Source: Zygnema cylindricum
Lineage: Eukaryota > Streptophyta > Zygnematophyceae > Zygnematales > Zygnemataceae
NCBI GenBank assembly: GCA_037447655.1
Contig: JBBHKE010000284.1
Coordinates: forward strand, 170,761-211,934
Length of the DNA stretch: 41,174 nt
Direction: 5' to 3'
The notes below the pieces were generated by a model. That model did no database searches, was not told the origin of the DNA, and saw only the letters and a list, made by a program, of their open reading frames with translations. This document shows, piece after piece, positions 11,206 to 21,199 of the stretch (its first letter is position 1; the number at the start of each line of letters is the position of its first letter). The translations under genes and the position numbers were made by a program.

Positions 11206-12092
11206 CAAAATTCTGTGGTCTCCATTGACCCACAGAATGAGCAGCCTATGTAAAGCCTCTAGGATAATATTTGCCCCTTCCACTTTCCCACTGAATAAGT
11301 GCCGCCCAGGCATACAAATGTTCCGACCACCCTCACCCCTGTGAGGACAAGACTCCTCCTTGAGTCAAACGCAAAAAGAATCACTGAATTTGCTCCCCTA
11401 AGCAGTAAGTTATGGTTGGTCAAAGATGACCTTTATAGTTACAAGCTCTCTTAGAGAGAGGAACCTAAATCTCACTAAGTCTTTGTCTGCCTACTCATGA
11501 CTACCTACTACTAAACCCTAGTCCAAAATGAACACTATATAGTACAAGAAGGTACAATAGGAGATGTACTTATTGTACGGCCATTGTACGACACGGTCTA
11601 CAAAATTACACCTATGAAATCGGGAGCCATGGTTCCTACTCCCATCTTCTCCGGTATCAAATAATGTGGCGCCACGTGGCACCGCGTGACGCTATCTCCA
11701 AATGACGCCAAAAGCTCACTTTGCATGGCGGCTACAATGCCGGCCGTCTGATCAAAACATATTTTACATGGTTCAGATTTGCGTACATGCATGAATTGCT
11801 CCTTTTCGTTAGTCTGCAGTTAATTAGTTGTTGCGTTAATGTTTATATATTTTAATAGCCCAGCACGTGTATCGTTTCGTAGCGCCTTAATGGTTAAGGC
11901 CCATGGCTATAGAGAATCTAGAGGTCGCAAGTTCAAATCTAGACTTAGGCAACATTTTAGTAAAATATCCTCTACCTCAAAATCTGCCACTTTCTAAATA
12001 TGGCGGCAGCCATGGCGCGCCTTTGATCCTCATTCTTTCTTTAAAGTAAAACTAAAATAGAGTAGTGAACTATTAATTACCTATTTTCAACA
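11206..12092 (-). repeat. Element 2 left LTR (3' LTR)
   Basis: Aligns end to end with 16518-17393 (for example CCATTGACCCACAGAATGAG near the left and ACTATTAATTACCT near the right) with small indels, including a 13-bp one near 12050. TATAAAG on the minus strand at 11437-11431 is the probable core promoter. A leader hairpin with one lost pair is at 11391-11404 and a tRNA-like segment at 11884-11945. The gag-pol frame ends inside it at 12073. Confidence 0.93.
11884..11945 (+). other. tRNA-like segment with perfect D-arm, antisense within LTR
   Basis: GCCTTAATGGTTAAGGC (11884-11900) folds into a perfect 5-bp D-arm and contains an A-box. About 30 nt on is AGTTCAAATCT (11930-11940), a B-box-like T-loop sequence, within GAGGTCGCAAG, which resembles the variable region and T-stem of plant tRNAs. 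The T-stem pairs poorly and no acceptor stem is seen, so it is a tRNA relic or mimic, not a working tRNA gene. Confidence 0.55.
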
Positions 12093-13720
12093 CTCCCCTT
12101 AATTCCTCGTCACTTTTCAATTTTAATCCACAGTTTTCTCTGCAATAAATCAACTTAGGGGAAGGCACTAGTTTTGTCATCATCTCTGCAAACATTTCTC
12201 TATCAGTTTTATGAACCAGTTTAATAATTTTGTTTTCTACCTTTTCTTTGACAAAGCTTAAACTAATATCCATATGCTTAGCTTTCAAGTGATGTTTCGG
12301 ATTAGCTGCAATAGAGATGGCAGCTTGATTATCACAAAAAACATTTTGAGTTCCAGACTTCATGAACCCAAGTTCTTAAAGAAGAGATTTAACCCACATT
12401 AATTCTTTGGTGGCAGCACAGGAAGCCATGTATTTAGCCTCCATAGTGGACTGAGCAACTACTTTTTGTTGCTTGCTACTCCAACAACATACAGCGGATC
12501 CAATTTGCAACACATATCCAATCGTACACCTCCTTAAAGGCACATCTCCATAATTGGCATCACTCCAAGTGGTGATGTCAGTGTGCTCCCCTCCCAAATG
12601 CAACCATAATTCCCTTGTCCCCACCTAATACCTCATCACCCTTTTGGCAGCCTCCCAATCTCTCTTTCTTGGTTCATTTAGACTTCTACTAAGGACACAG
12701 CTGCAGCTATATCCGGACGGGTACGGTTCATAAAATAAAGTAAATTGCTTACAATCTGCTGATAAGGGATATTTTCCATAAATTTTCTTTCTATCTCATC
12801 CATCTCATCATTAATGATCAATATTCCTCTCTCTTCACTCCCCTTACACACTTTCTTCAAATCCATAGGAGTAGTACATCCGTTTGCTTTTTCCATCTGA
12901 AATTTTTCTAGCATATTACCGATTGCTTTTTTTTGAGTGAGTCTTATAATTCTATTCCCTCTATCTCTCTCCATCTGAATTCCCAAAATGTACTTTTCTT
13001 CGCCGAGATCTTTCATATCAAAACTGCTTCTAAGATCATGTTTTAGTTTGTTAATTTTATCCAAGGACTTGCTTAAGACCAACAAATCATCCACATAAAT
13101 AGCAATAAATATCACTCCATTCTCATCCTTAAATAAATATATAGAGTGATCTGAACTAATTGTGATATACCCAAAACCGGTCAAATATTTGTCTAGCTTT
13201 ATATTCCACTGTCGCGGGGCTTGCTTAAGCCCATAGAGTGATTTTATCAGTTTGCAAACTTTGTTTTCTTCCCCACTTTACACGAATCCTTCCGGTTGCC
13301 TCATGTAAATTTCTTCTTCCAACTCTCCGTGCAAAAAGGCCGTTTTAATATCCATCTGGTGGATTTCCATATCCTCCGCTGCGGCTATACTTAAAAAGAT
13401 TCTAACAGAAGGAAATCTGACAACAAGTGCAAAGGTTTCTTTGTAGTCTATCCCCTCTTTCTGAGTATAACCTTTTGCAACTAACCTAGCTTTGTACCTC
13501 TCAATGGTATTATCCGGGTCTAATTTAAGTTTAAAAACCCACTAACATCCGATCAGTTTTCGGTCCGGTGGACAATCTACCAACTCCCATGTATTGGCTT
13601 CCATGATAGAGGCCATTTCTTCATTTATAGCTGTGATCCACTGGCTACTTTCTGGAGTGTTTATGGCCTCTAAGTATGTTTGAGATTGATCTGAGTGAGA
13701 CGTATTTGTGAGTTGATTAT
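12073..13720 (-). pseudogene. Element 2 pol: reverse transcriptase and RNase H
   Basis: Reading leftward: RT start region (WELVDCPPDRK-like and [11 protein letters not shown]-like, about 13600-13480), [18 protein letters not shown] (about 13360-13300), LKQAPRQWN (about 13220), catalytic YVDD at 13086-13097, PYQQIVSNLLYFMNRTRPDIAAAV (about 12770-12690), then RNase H (SDANYGD, CCWSSKQQKV, STMEAKYMAS; 12624-12376) and CDNQAAISIA (about 12330). A frameshift near 12670 removes the LNDP region from frame, a stop interrupts GFV near 13280, and there is another break near 12370. The last ~20 nt of the frame lie inside the 3' LTR. Role: synthesis of element cDNA in the particle. Confidence 0.93.
12093..12104 (-). 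other. Polypurine tract of element 2
   Basis: AATTAAGGGGAG on the minus strand directly abuts the 3' LTR start TGTTG. This is the usual site for plus-strand cDNA priming. It also lies within the polyprotein reading frame. Confidence 0.8.
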
Positions 13721-15110
13721 TTACTTGTCTTTCTTGAAGTCATTTACTACTTCTTCTTCCCCCTTCAAAATCGGACGCCGATATGGAAGGCATCCTTGGG
13801 TTTCGTTTAGGTATATTTTCAGCTCCCCTATCTTCCCATTCCGGTGTCTCATGAAGTTCCTCATCGGTTTCCACTTCGTATTGTGCGTTGCCTCGAATGT
13901 TATCCTTTTCTCATTCTCCTTTGGTAGATCTGCAGATTTTTCTCTTTCTCCCTCTTCCTTCTCTTCATTTTCAAAGTCAAAGTCAGAAAATTGATCCGTT
14001 TCAAATCTGATTTTGACTTCCTTATTATAATTGAATGGATCAATGGACTTCTCTTCATTCATCACCACTATGTGTTTTACCAAAATTCTATCTTTCTTTT
14101 TCAAGTCATACACTCGGTATCCTTTTGTGCTCTCATCATATCCTACAATATATCCTGGCTTCCCTCTCCTCTCTAACTTCCATTTAGTCTTATCGGAATC
14201 AAAACTATAGACTTGACTTCCGAACAATCTCAAACTAGACAAATCAGGTTTTTTTCCTGTCACCCTTTCATACAGAGTTTCCTCATTATTTGCTCAAGTT
14301 AGGACTCTATTTTTGATGAAATTAGCATAGTTCATAGACTCTGCCCAAAAATGCAACCCTATCCTCTTATCAGTTAACATACTTCTAGACATATCTCCTA
14401 AAGTTCTATTCACTCTTTCTGCTACTCCATTTTGTTCCGGATTATAGGGAAAAGTTTTCTCATGATGAATTCCTTCTTCTTTAAGATATTATTCAAATTC
14501 CCTTGAGGTGTATTCTTTCTCATTATCACTTCTGATCTCTTTTATTGAGGTTTCATGTAGTTTTTCACTCCATACTTTATACTCTTTGAAACATCTTACT
14601 ACCTCTGACTTATGTCTAAGAAAGTATACCTTCGTGTATCTAGACCAATCATCTGTGATGGTTAACATCCATCTCTTCCCCCCATGTGAAGCATACCTAG
14701 CAGGTCCCCATACTTCAGTGTGAACTAGATCTAATACTTTCTCTCTCCTAAATGTGGTTACCTTTGGAAATGGAAGTTTATGAATCTTCCCTTGGGCACA
14801 TCCACTACAATCATCAAAGGTCTCATCATCCTCAAAAGTAATACCCTCCACTATTCCCTTTTTCTTCATTTTCTTTAATCTATCTAGATGAACAAGCCCC
14901 AACCTTTTATGCCAAAGCATCATCTCACTTGCACACGAGTAGAGAACACTCTCTTCATTGCAAAGAACAATTCTGAACATTCCTTGACTGCCCTTCTCAG
15001 CTATAAAATAAACCTCATTATCAAAGCTTGCTGTGAAGATTCCTTTCCTAGTTCCTGTTTCAAACTCTTTTTCATCTAGGACAACTGTTGAGACTAGATT
15101 CTTGCTATGT
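13721..15110 (-). pseudogene. Element 2 pol: integrase
   Basis: The zinc-binding N-domain is present (MLWHKRLGLVHLDRL ... CSGCAQGKIH, an HHCC pattern, about 14920-14790). The catalytic core has TITDDWSRYTKVYF (first D, about 14660), IRSDNEKEYTSREFE (second D, about 14530-14490) and a downstream QNGVAERVNRT-type segment (third, E, about 14430). The C-terminal copia GKPD-SLRLFGSQVY and GYIVGYDESTKGYRVY blocks (14263-14080) follow, then an acidic linker to RT. Stops near 14490 and 14300 break the frame. Role: insertion of cDNA into chromosomes. Confidence 0.92.
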
Positions 15111-15179
15111 TGTGGAATGTAAAGAACGTCTGAGAATGTTACAATTGAGGCCTTTCAATCGACTAGAACCTTCAAGTCA

Positions 15180-15826
15180 ACAGTTCGAACAAGACCTGTG
15201 GTCTCTACTCTACCATCTCCATACTCTATCTCAACCGTTGGGATCTTTCTCAGTTTAGTAAACCACCGCTTATCTTTGTACATATGCATTGAAGCCCCTG
15301 AGTCTATGATTCACCCATCCTCGAGTGGATCCCTTTTACCTCCGAAAGCATACTTTTGTCTCCGTGGAATCTCGACACGCATTTAAATGTTTTCCGGATT
15401 AAGAAAAAGCTCCTCAAGCTCCTCTTGTGGTTCAATTTTTCCTTCCACTTCCTCATCATGAACTTGGGTCAAGAAAGCCTTTTTCTTTCCTCTATCCTTT
15501 GAGGTTCCTTAACCATCTTTCAGTCGAAGATCTGCAAGTTTGACACAATCTGCCATATAGTGTCCCGATTTCTTACAGAAGTGACATAATCCTTCTCGAG
15601 AAGTTCCTCTCCCCTGTCTATCAAATCTCCCACCTCCTTGTCCTCTTCCACCAAAGTTTCGATAGGGATCTTTCCCTCTCTCCTCATCACGCTTCCGCCA
15701 ATCAGCTCATGCAAACAATGCTTGAACACTTGGACTCCCTCTCCTAAGCTCTATGGTGCTTTCTTTCACTAAAATCATTCCCACTGTGTCATCCAAATTC
15801 CAATTGCTATCTCCTATGTCATGCAA
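15180..15826 (-). pseudogene. Element 2 gag zinc knuckle and aspartic protease
   Basis: The zinc knuckle CHFCKKSGHYMADC (Cx2Cx4Hx4C complete) lies near 15600-15545, upstream of a basic and then acidic spacer. The retropepsin active site IIDSGASMHM is intact (about 15310-15280), followed by IPTVEIEYGDGRVETT. A TGG-to-TGA stop sits just before the active site (near 15310), and other stops lie near 15510, 15385 and 15155. In the family the protease cleaves the single Gag-Pol precursor; there is no sign of a separate gag stop. Confidence 0.88.
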
Positions 15827-16537
15827 TCAGTTAATGATATTCTCATACTCTTCACGTAGTTTCATCATTAATGTGTTTACTCTTTGTCTCTCCGACCATG
15901 AGTTACCTGCACTCTCTAACTCTCCAAATAATGCTTCTAAATCATTGCAATAATTATTCATGCTTCCTCCTCTATAATTATAAGCTGCAATCTTATTTTC
16001 GGCCAATTGTTGTTGCTGCAATGATCCACTCTTATATTTGTTAACTAGTGATATCCAAATCTGAGATGAAGATTTGACATGCATAAGGGGAATGGCAATG
16101 CCCTTTGCTACACTTTTAAGAATTAAGAGCTTAACAACCTTGTCTTTGTAGTTCCACTTTTCATACTCTGATCTTTTGGTCTGAACCCTTGTCGCTGTTT
16201 TTGGTGGTGTTGCTGCCGTTATCGCCTTCGGCAATGGTGTCACTTGAGTTGCAACTCCTCCCTTTTCTCCTTCCATGAAAATCTCCTCTCTTTCCTCATC
16301 TTCATCCTCGGTGACGGTGGCAGCTGTTCTACTTACTGTAGAGGCGGAGGTGCCAAGAAAACGTGTCCCTCCAAACCCAGGTGGAGGTGGGCATCGAATT
16401 TGTCCAGACACTATGCCCCATAGATGCTTCTCAAATAGTTCTCCCTCCATCATCATTTCCCAATAAAGAAAGTCTGATCCATCAAATATGGGCACCGTAG
16501 AGGGTGGGCCCATAACCTGAAATTCTGTGGTCTCCAT
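15827..16537 (-). pseudogene. Element 2 gag N-terminal and capsid region (236 codons open)
   Basis: The start ATG at 16537 lies 20 nt inside the 5' LTR; a second in-frame ATG (16513) lies in the primer-binding site. The open stretch covers the N-terminal region (MGPPSTVPIFDGSDFLYWE), a low-complexity Glu/Thr segment (about residues 65-110), and the capsid core with SLVNKYKSGSLQQQQLAENK, YRGGSMNNYCNDLEALFGELESAG and NTLMMKLREEYENIIN (UBN2/copia gag). It ends at a TGA (15829-15827) where relatives continue. It is the longest uninterrupted gag in the window. Confidence 0.92.
16503..16517 (-). other. Primer-binding site of element 2 (initiator tRNA-Met anticodon arm)
   Basis: The minus strand reads GGTTATGGGCCCACC, immediately after the 5' LTR end (TTTCA). 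It is the exact complement of GGTGGGCCCAUAACC, the anticodon stem-loop region of plant initiator tRNA-Met as I know it. This is half-tRNA priming as in Drosophila copia, not priming from the tRNA 3' end (TGGTATCAGAGC would be expected then). The site contains an in-frame ATG that pairs with the CAU anticodon. Confidence 0.85.
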
Positions 16538-17393
16538 TGACCCACAGAATGAGCAGCCTATGTAAAGCCTCTAGGATAATATTTTCCCCTTCCACTTTCC
16601 CACTGAATAAGTGCCACCTAGGCACACAAATATTGTGACCACCCTCACTCCTGTGAGGACAAGACTCCCTTGAGTCAAACGCAAAAAGAATCACTGAATT
16701 TGCTCCCCTGAGCAGTAAGTTATGGCTTGTCAATGAAGACCTTTATAGTTACAAGCTCTCTTAAAGAGAGGTACCTAAATCTCACTAAGTCTTGGTCTGC
16801 CTACTCACGACTACCTACTACTAAACCCTAGTCCAATAGGAACACTATATAGAACAAGAAGGTACAATAGAAGATGTACTTATTGTACGGCCATTGTACG
16901 ACATGGTCTACAAGGTGACACTTGTGAAATCAGGAGCCATGGTTCCTCCTCCCATCTTCTCCGGTATTAAATAATGTGGCGCAACGGGGAACCGCGTGAC
17001 GCTATCTTGAAATGACGCTAAAAGCTCACTTTGCATGGCGGCTACAATGCCGGCCGTCTGATCAAAACATATTTTACATGGTTCAGATTTGCGTACATGC
17101 ATGAATTGCTCCTTATCGTTAGTCTGCTGTTAATTAGCTGTTGAGTTAATGTTTATATATTTTAAAAGCCCAGCACGTGTATCGTCTCGTAACGTCTTAA
17201 TGGTTAAAGCCCATGGCTATAGAGAATCGAGAGGTCGCAGGTTCGAATCTAGACATAGGCAACATTTTAGTAAAATATCCTCTACCTCAAAATTTGCCAC
17301 TTTTTAAATATGGCGGCTGCCATGGCGCGCCTTTGATCCTCACTCTCTTTCTTTAAAGTAAAACTGTGAACTATTAATTACCTCTTTTCAACA
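16518..17393 (-). repeat. Element 2 right LTR (5' LTR)
   Basis: TG at 16518 and CA at 17393 (plus strand). It is the partner of 11206-12092. The probable TATA element is TATAAAG on the minus strand at 16747-16741. An intact leader hairpin TGCTC/GAGCA lies at 16701-16714 and a second hairpin GACTC/GAGTC near 16664-16677. A tRNA-like segment is at 17194-17255. Confidence 0.95.
17194..17255 (+). other. tRNA-like A-box/B-box segment, antisense within LTR
   Basis: GTCTTAATGGTTAAAGC (17194-17210) is the counterpart of the perfect D-arm in the other LTR, with two stem pairs weakened. GGTTCGAATCT (17240-17250) is a near-consensus B-box, better than in the left LTR. Confidence 0.55.
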
Positions 17394-19150
17394 AATCCCT
17401 CAGCCAAGGACATTTCGCTGGTGGTGATGAAGTTGTAGGATCACTTTGTCCTCAGTGAGGCAAGGGAGAAGGCTGTGATCGGCAAGGCCCGCGCCAATTT
17501 TGCAAGATACGCCAGGGATACCTCCTTAGATGAGGAGGAAATGGCTGAACTTCAAGTTTTGCGGAAGCTCAAAGGGAAGCAAGTGGCTGACAGCGGGTCA
17601 GAACCGGCAATGGGAGTAGACAAAAGAGTTTTTCTTTACAATTGCCTAAATTGTCAGCAAACAAGCCATGGGTGAAAGCATTACAAATGGAAACTTAAAC
17701 CGGAGCAGGCCTTGAAGCTAAAGGAATGGGAGAAAGAACGTGCAGAAAGGATTTGGAAGCAGCAAGAAAGGCTTAAAAGGGAAGGGGGCGGGGGAGAAAC
17801 CTCTAGTAACGAAGGACACTTATCGTCCGACTCCCGGAGGAGAAACCTCCAAAATGTCGCAATCCCAGCTGCGACAAATCAAACTTCCAAAATTTGATGA
17901 CGCCGAGATATCAAATACAATCTGCAGCAAATACACCTCCGATGGAACAAAATGGGTGGCTTACGGTTTCATCGGGCAGAAAGAAACGCAATGTTTCCGA
18001 AAAAATGGGGTCCTTAAAGAAATGATGCAGTTCGCCTTATTCACTGGCGAAAGAGAAACTGCCATTAACCCTCTCCCACTTCATTTCCTCTATCCTTGGA
18101 GACGCAGAGTTCCGCTTACTTAAGAGGAACCAGAGGGAGCACCGGTGGCTCTGACCAGACTTACATCGGAGATCATCATCGAGCAGCAAAGTCAACAACA
18201 TGCCGCAATGGCTACACAGTTGGCTGCCTTCTGCTTGGGATGTCCTTCACAGCGTGCTCCTCTCACAGCAGCACAACCACTCCAGATACAAAAACAATAG
18301 TGGTTATAGAAGCTCGTGGAGCTTGAACTTCAAAGCACAGCGGGTGCCAATGATGATGACTTATTTGGCTGGGATTTTGAACCACCAAATGCCCACCATG
18401 CCTGAACCTTCCTGTTCGGAGCTTGGAATGTTGGGGTGGGAGACAGCCGTCGAAAACTCCGACATTCCACCTTGGAGCAAAGATGAGACAAGAAGAGAAT
18501 GGGTGAGCGTGACCACAACCGGAAGGCTACAATGCCTTTGTCATTTACTCCCCGGGCGGTGATCCTCAACATCGACATTGGCCTCGGGATCAAACCGACT
18601 CACCCGCCCTCTCTACCTATGATATTTATACTACCTCTCGGTTACGACAACTACGAGAGCAAGAAACAACAACGGGAAAAGGAGTTATTGGAGCGAAAGA
18701 AAAAGGACAATCAAGACTGTTTTGAGAGATACATGAAAGAAAGCCCGGAAAATGACACTCCCCAAACTCTGCGAATCTTAGATATTGGCTCGAGAATGAC
18801 GAGGAAGAAAGACAGGATAAGGATCCGCAAAAAATTGCCATCTTCACCCAGAGCTACCCTTCTTTCCTCCAAACCGGTTGTCATGGTAGTGAGGCACCTC
18901 ATGCCATACGCCCACACCCACATAAAGACTTTAGCATCCTCCCAAAACTTGCCTAAAAAAATCCTCATTCACGCATTGGGAGATAAGAACCACTCTAGAA
19001 AAGGGAGAGTCGACAGGGCCACTTCGCCCACTGTAGTCTTTTTGTCCACAGATCCGAAAACCCTTATAGTGGATAGGGACTACAAAGTCTTATCAGCGGC
19101 TCTTTTATTGAACCGAACAGAAAACTTGAAGCTCAACGGGTACGTAGGAT
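17394..19150 (+). pseudogene. Gag-like region of a second retroelement (heavily frameshifted)
   Basis: A Lys/Glu-rich frame (DHFVLSEAREKAVIGKARANF, then SLDEEEMAELQVLRKLKGKQ, about 17440-17580) leads to a possible degenerate zinc knuckle, CLNCQQTSH (about 17640), with a stop before its last ligand. Charged helical stretches follow (KLKEWEKERAERIWKQQERLK, about 17718-17780; KKQQREKELLERKKKDNQ, about 18660-18715). The coding trace hops between all three frames, so several indels are present. The layout, upstream of a retropepsin-like motif, suggests gag of a Ty3/gypsy-like or related element rather than copia. No RT is present to decide the class. Confidence 0.5.
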
Positions 19151-19440
19151 ACTAGGACGATGTTGTCGACACCAGAGCGCTCCCCAATCTCATCACCACC
19201 TCCGCTTTGCAGAAAATGCCCAATGAACTCCGACCCGAAATCTGCCCAAGCAATATCTGCTTAAACACCATAAGGAGCGGCAATCAGCCCGTCCATGGGA
19301 TTATCAAGGCCATGGAAATTGAGTTTTCTGATGACGGAGGCCAACAGGTGAAAATTGAGCTTCCCTTCTTAGTGGTGGAAGGGACTCAATTCGAAATTTT
19401 GTTGGGAATGGCTACTTGGACCCGGTAAATATGAGTTTGA
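19151..19440 (+). pseudogene. Retropepsin-like aspartic protease fragment
   Basis: DDVVDTRALPNLITTSALQK (about 19156-19215) fits the retroviral-type protease active site (D-T/S-G-A followed by hydrophobic N-L-I), but the glycine is arginine (DTRA at 19168-19179). About 75 residues later FEILLGMATW (about 19390-19420) matches the family's C-terminal hydrophobic-hydrophobic-G-M motif. A TAG stop lies just before the active site (about 19153). Spacing and length (about 90 residues) suit a retropepsin monomer. It is inactive by sequence. Confidence 0.65.
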
Positions 19441-20195
19441 GCGTGTGAAAAGAACAGTGTACCGTTCGTAACCCAAAAATTCTAAAGGAACCAAAGTGGT
19501 AGTTCCTTTAGATTCAACGAACTTGGGGAAGAATAATGTCCCGAAGTCTGGTTGCTACCTGGTGTATGTTACATCAACTCCGACGGAACTGTTTGGCAGT
19601 TCCACAGATATAGCCAAAGAAATCTAGCAATTTTCCATTTCTAAGCAGTGGGAAGAGGAATACAAGAAAAACTTATTACTGGTGGTGAAACTCTGGCCGG
19701 AAGTGGATAAGATTATCTCGGCTTTACCAATAAAAAAAGTTGTTTCTACACCCCTGTCTGATGCTTCCAAAACCAGGTCCGATAATGAAGAATTCAACCG
19801 ACATGTGGTGTCATTGATAGTCCCAGATTTCGGCCTCCGAATTTTATCTTTATTTTCAGGAATCTGTTCGAATTTAGAAATTGTTCTAAAAACAAGATAT
19901 CGCGTAGAGTGATATACACCCGTGGAGATATCACTAAAGGCACGAGCTGTCAGCGAACACCATGTTCACCAACTTCACACCCTATATCCTCAACAGCTTT
20001 CAGTGTTTGCCTTTTCCAAAGCTCACCGGAGACTTTCGCAGAATATAGAAAACATAATGAAACCCTAACTAGCAAATTTGAAAAAAATAGATCTGGTGAT
20101 GGCACGATGGCCTTGTCAGAGATACTCCCTATCGAGACAAGGTAGAGGGCATCAAGAATGCAAAGCCAGACATTTTATCGGATGATCAAATGAAT
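19441..20195 (+). pseudogene. Degenerate cytosine-C5-methyltransferase-like domain next to the protease
   Basis: After an unassigned linker, the frame reads VPDFGLRILSLFSGICSNLE (about 19820-19880). ILSLFSGI (19841-19864) closely resembles motif I of C5-DNA methyltransferases (S-adenosylmethionine binding, usually LFxGIG; the last G is C here). It continues VLKTRYRVE-stop-YTRGDI. After a +1 shift near 19940 comes RAVSEHHVHQLHTLYPQQL (about 19942-20000), consistent with the next motif region, where an acidic residue binds the cofactor ribose. The Pro-Cys catalytic motif IV is not present before LTR sequence begins at 20196. Retroelement-borne cytosine methyltransferases are known in some algae and protists; here the call is by motif only. 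Confidence 0.45.
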
Positions 20196-21199
20196 TGCAA
20201 TTCTGTGTCCTCCATTGGACTAGAGAATACAGGAAGCCTCTAGATAGTTATTAACTAGCCCACTTTAAGCCACAGCCAATACTACACAAGTAATCAGGTT
20301 GACAATGTGTATGCACCCCTGTGTAGCTTGGACTCCCTTGATTCTGTAGGAAAAACAATCTCTGAAAACACCCAACCAGGCGATAAGTTATGAGGCAGTA
20401 AAAATGCCAATTTGTACAAACTCTCAAAGGGAGAGGTGACTACCTACCAAAATTTTTTCAAGTCCCGATTCCCTCTAATAACTTCTATCTACTGAAGTAC
20501 GGACCAATCAGATTACTGTACCGTACCAAAAAATACTACTGCTGATGTACCTTTTGTATGGCCTATGTACGACAAGGCTATTAAGCGGACGCGTGTCTGC
20601 TTTTTACTTATCCGTACATTCCTCGGAATTCCTATGACCGAATGTCATCTCTCCACGTGGCTCCACGTCATGCCACGTCACAAATTGCTAAGGTGACCAC
20701 TCCAGGATTTCGGCGATGATGTGCGCCGTCGGATTGGCAATGAGACGTAATCGTAGTCGTTATAAATACTTGCGCGATATTTGCTTCGTTGCCAAAAACA
20801 TGCGTGGTATTCGTTTTTGAAATGATGTCGTACTTTGTACTTAAATAAAATTGTATCTATACACGCTGTATCTAGTTTTAGTTAAATGAATTTGTTCCTT
20901 TCTAAATGTATATATATCTATCACATACCATAACATTTAGCATTGGTCCTAGTCTAATTGGATAAAGCTGACCACTCTCGTTCAACCTGACGTCTAGTAG
21001 GTACCGGGATCAAATCCCGAGTCTGTCAAGTATATTTTATAACCTACCAAAATAACTGCTTTTGACTAGGGCAGCTATGGATCAACCATCTCTATCCTTC
21101 AGTGACTACAACAAGTATAAGGAGAGGTGGAGGTGGCAGTCTGTCCTTTTTATTTTAAACATATTAAACTCGAAATACTCTAGAATTTATACCACAACA
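20196..21199 (-). repeat. A-type LTR, minus orientation (left end of inverted chimera)
   Basis: Starts TGCAATTCTG and ends CCACAACA; aligns with the element 1 LTRs along its length. It contains the leader hairpin CGCC/GGTG with one G-T wobble (20369-20382), CCACGTGGC-type sequence near 20655, a textbook-like A-box segment (20952-20968) and a B-box-like segment (21006-21018). As the 3' LTR of a minus-strand element it is followed on its right by a pol tail. I do not see a 5' partner. Confidence 0.88.
20952..21018 (+). other. tRNA-like A-box/B-box segment, antisense within LTR
   Basis: GTCTAATTGGATAAAGC (20952-20968) is very close to a tRNA D-arm with A-box. GGGATCAAATCCC (21006-21018) sits 54 nt downstream with B-box-like core GATCAAATCC and can itself pair as a T-arm (GGGA/TCCC). 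Confidence 0.55.

Larger units (their letters stand above)
11206..17393 (-). mobile_element. Element 2: nearly complete Ty1/copia retrotransposon, minus strand
   Basis: The 6.2-kb element has two LTRs (11206-12092 and 16518-17393), a primer-binding site (16503-16517), gag, protease, integrase, RT and RNase H in copia order, and a polypurine tract. A 5-bp target duplication AATCC flanks it (11201-11205 and 17394-17398). The left LTR has CA where the right has the expected TG. Coding is interrupted by several stops and frameshifts, so it is non-autonomous now. It is the best copy in the window for family architecture. Confidence 0.95.

Noticed and set aside
15520-15729. Minus-strand 69-codon frame in element 2
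   Set aside because: It is out of frame with gag. The zinc knuckle CHFCKKSGHYMADC is read in another frame over the same bases.
11598-17102. A 64-codon antisense frame conserved in both LTRs of element 2 (11598-11792 and 16908-17102)
   Set aside because: The LTRs are copies of one another, so conservation is expected. No domain or signal supports a protein. Similar antisense frames in A-type LTRs (6203, 10376, 34710) share words for the same reason.
18626-18968. Minus-strand frames opposite the 18.6-19.0 kb gag-like region
   Set aside because: The plus-strand frame has the charged helices expected upstream of the protease. The minus frames show no recognisable motif.
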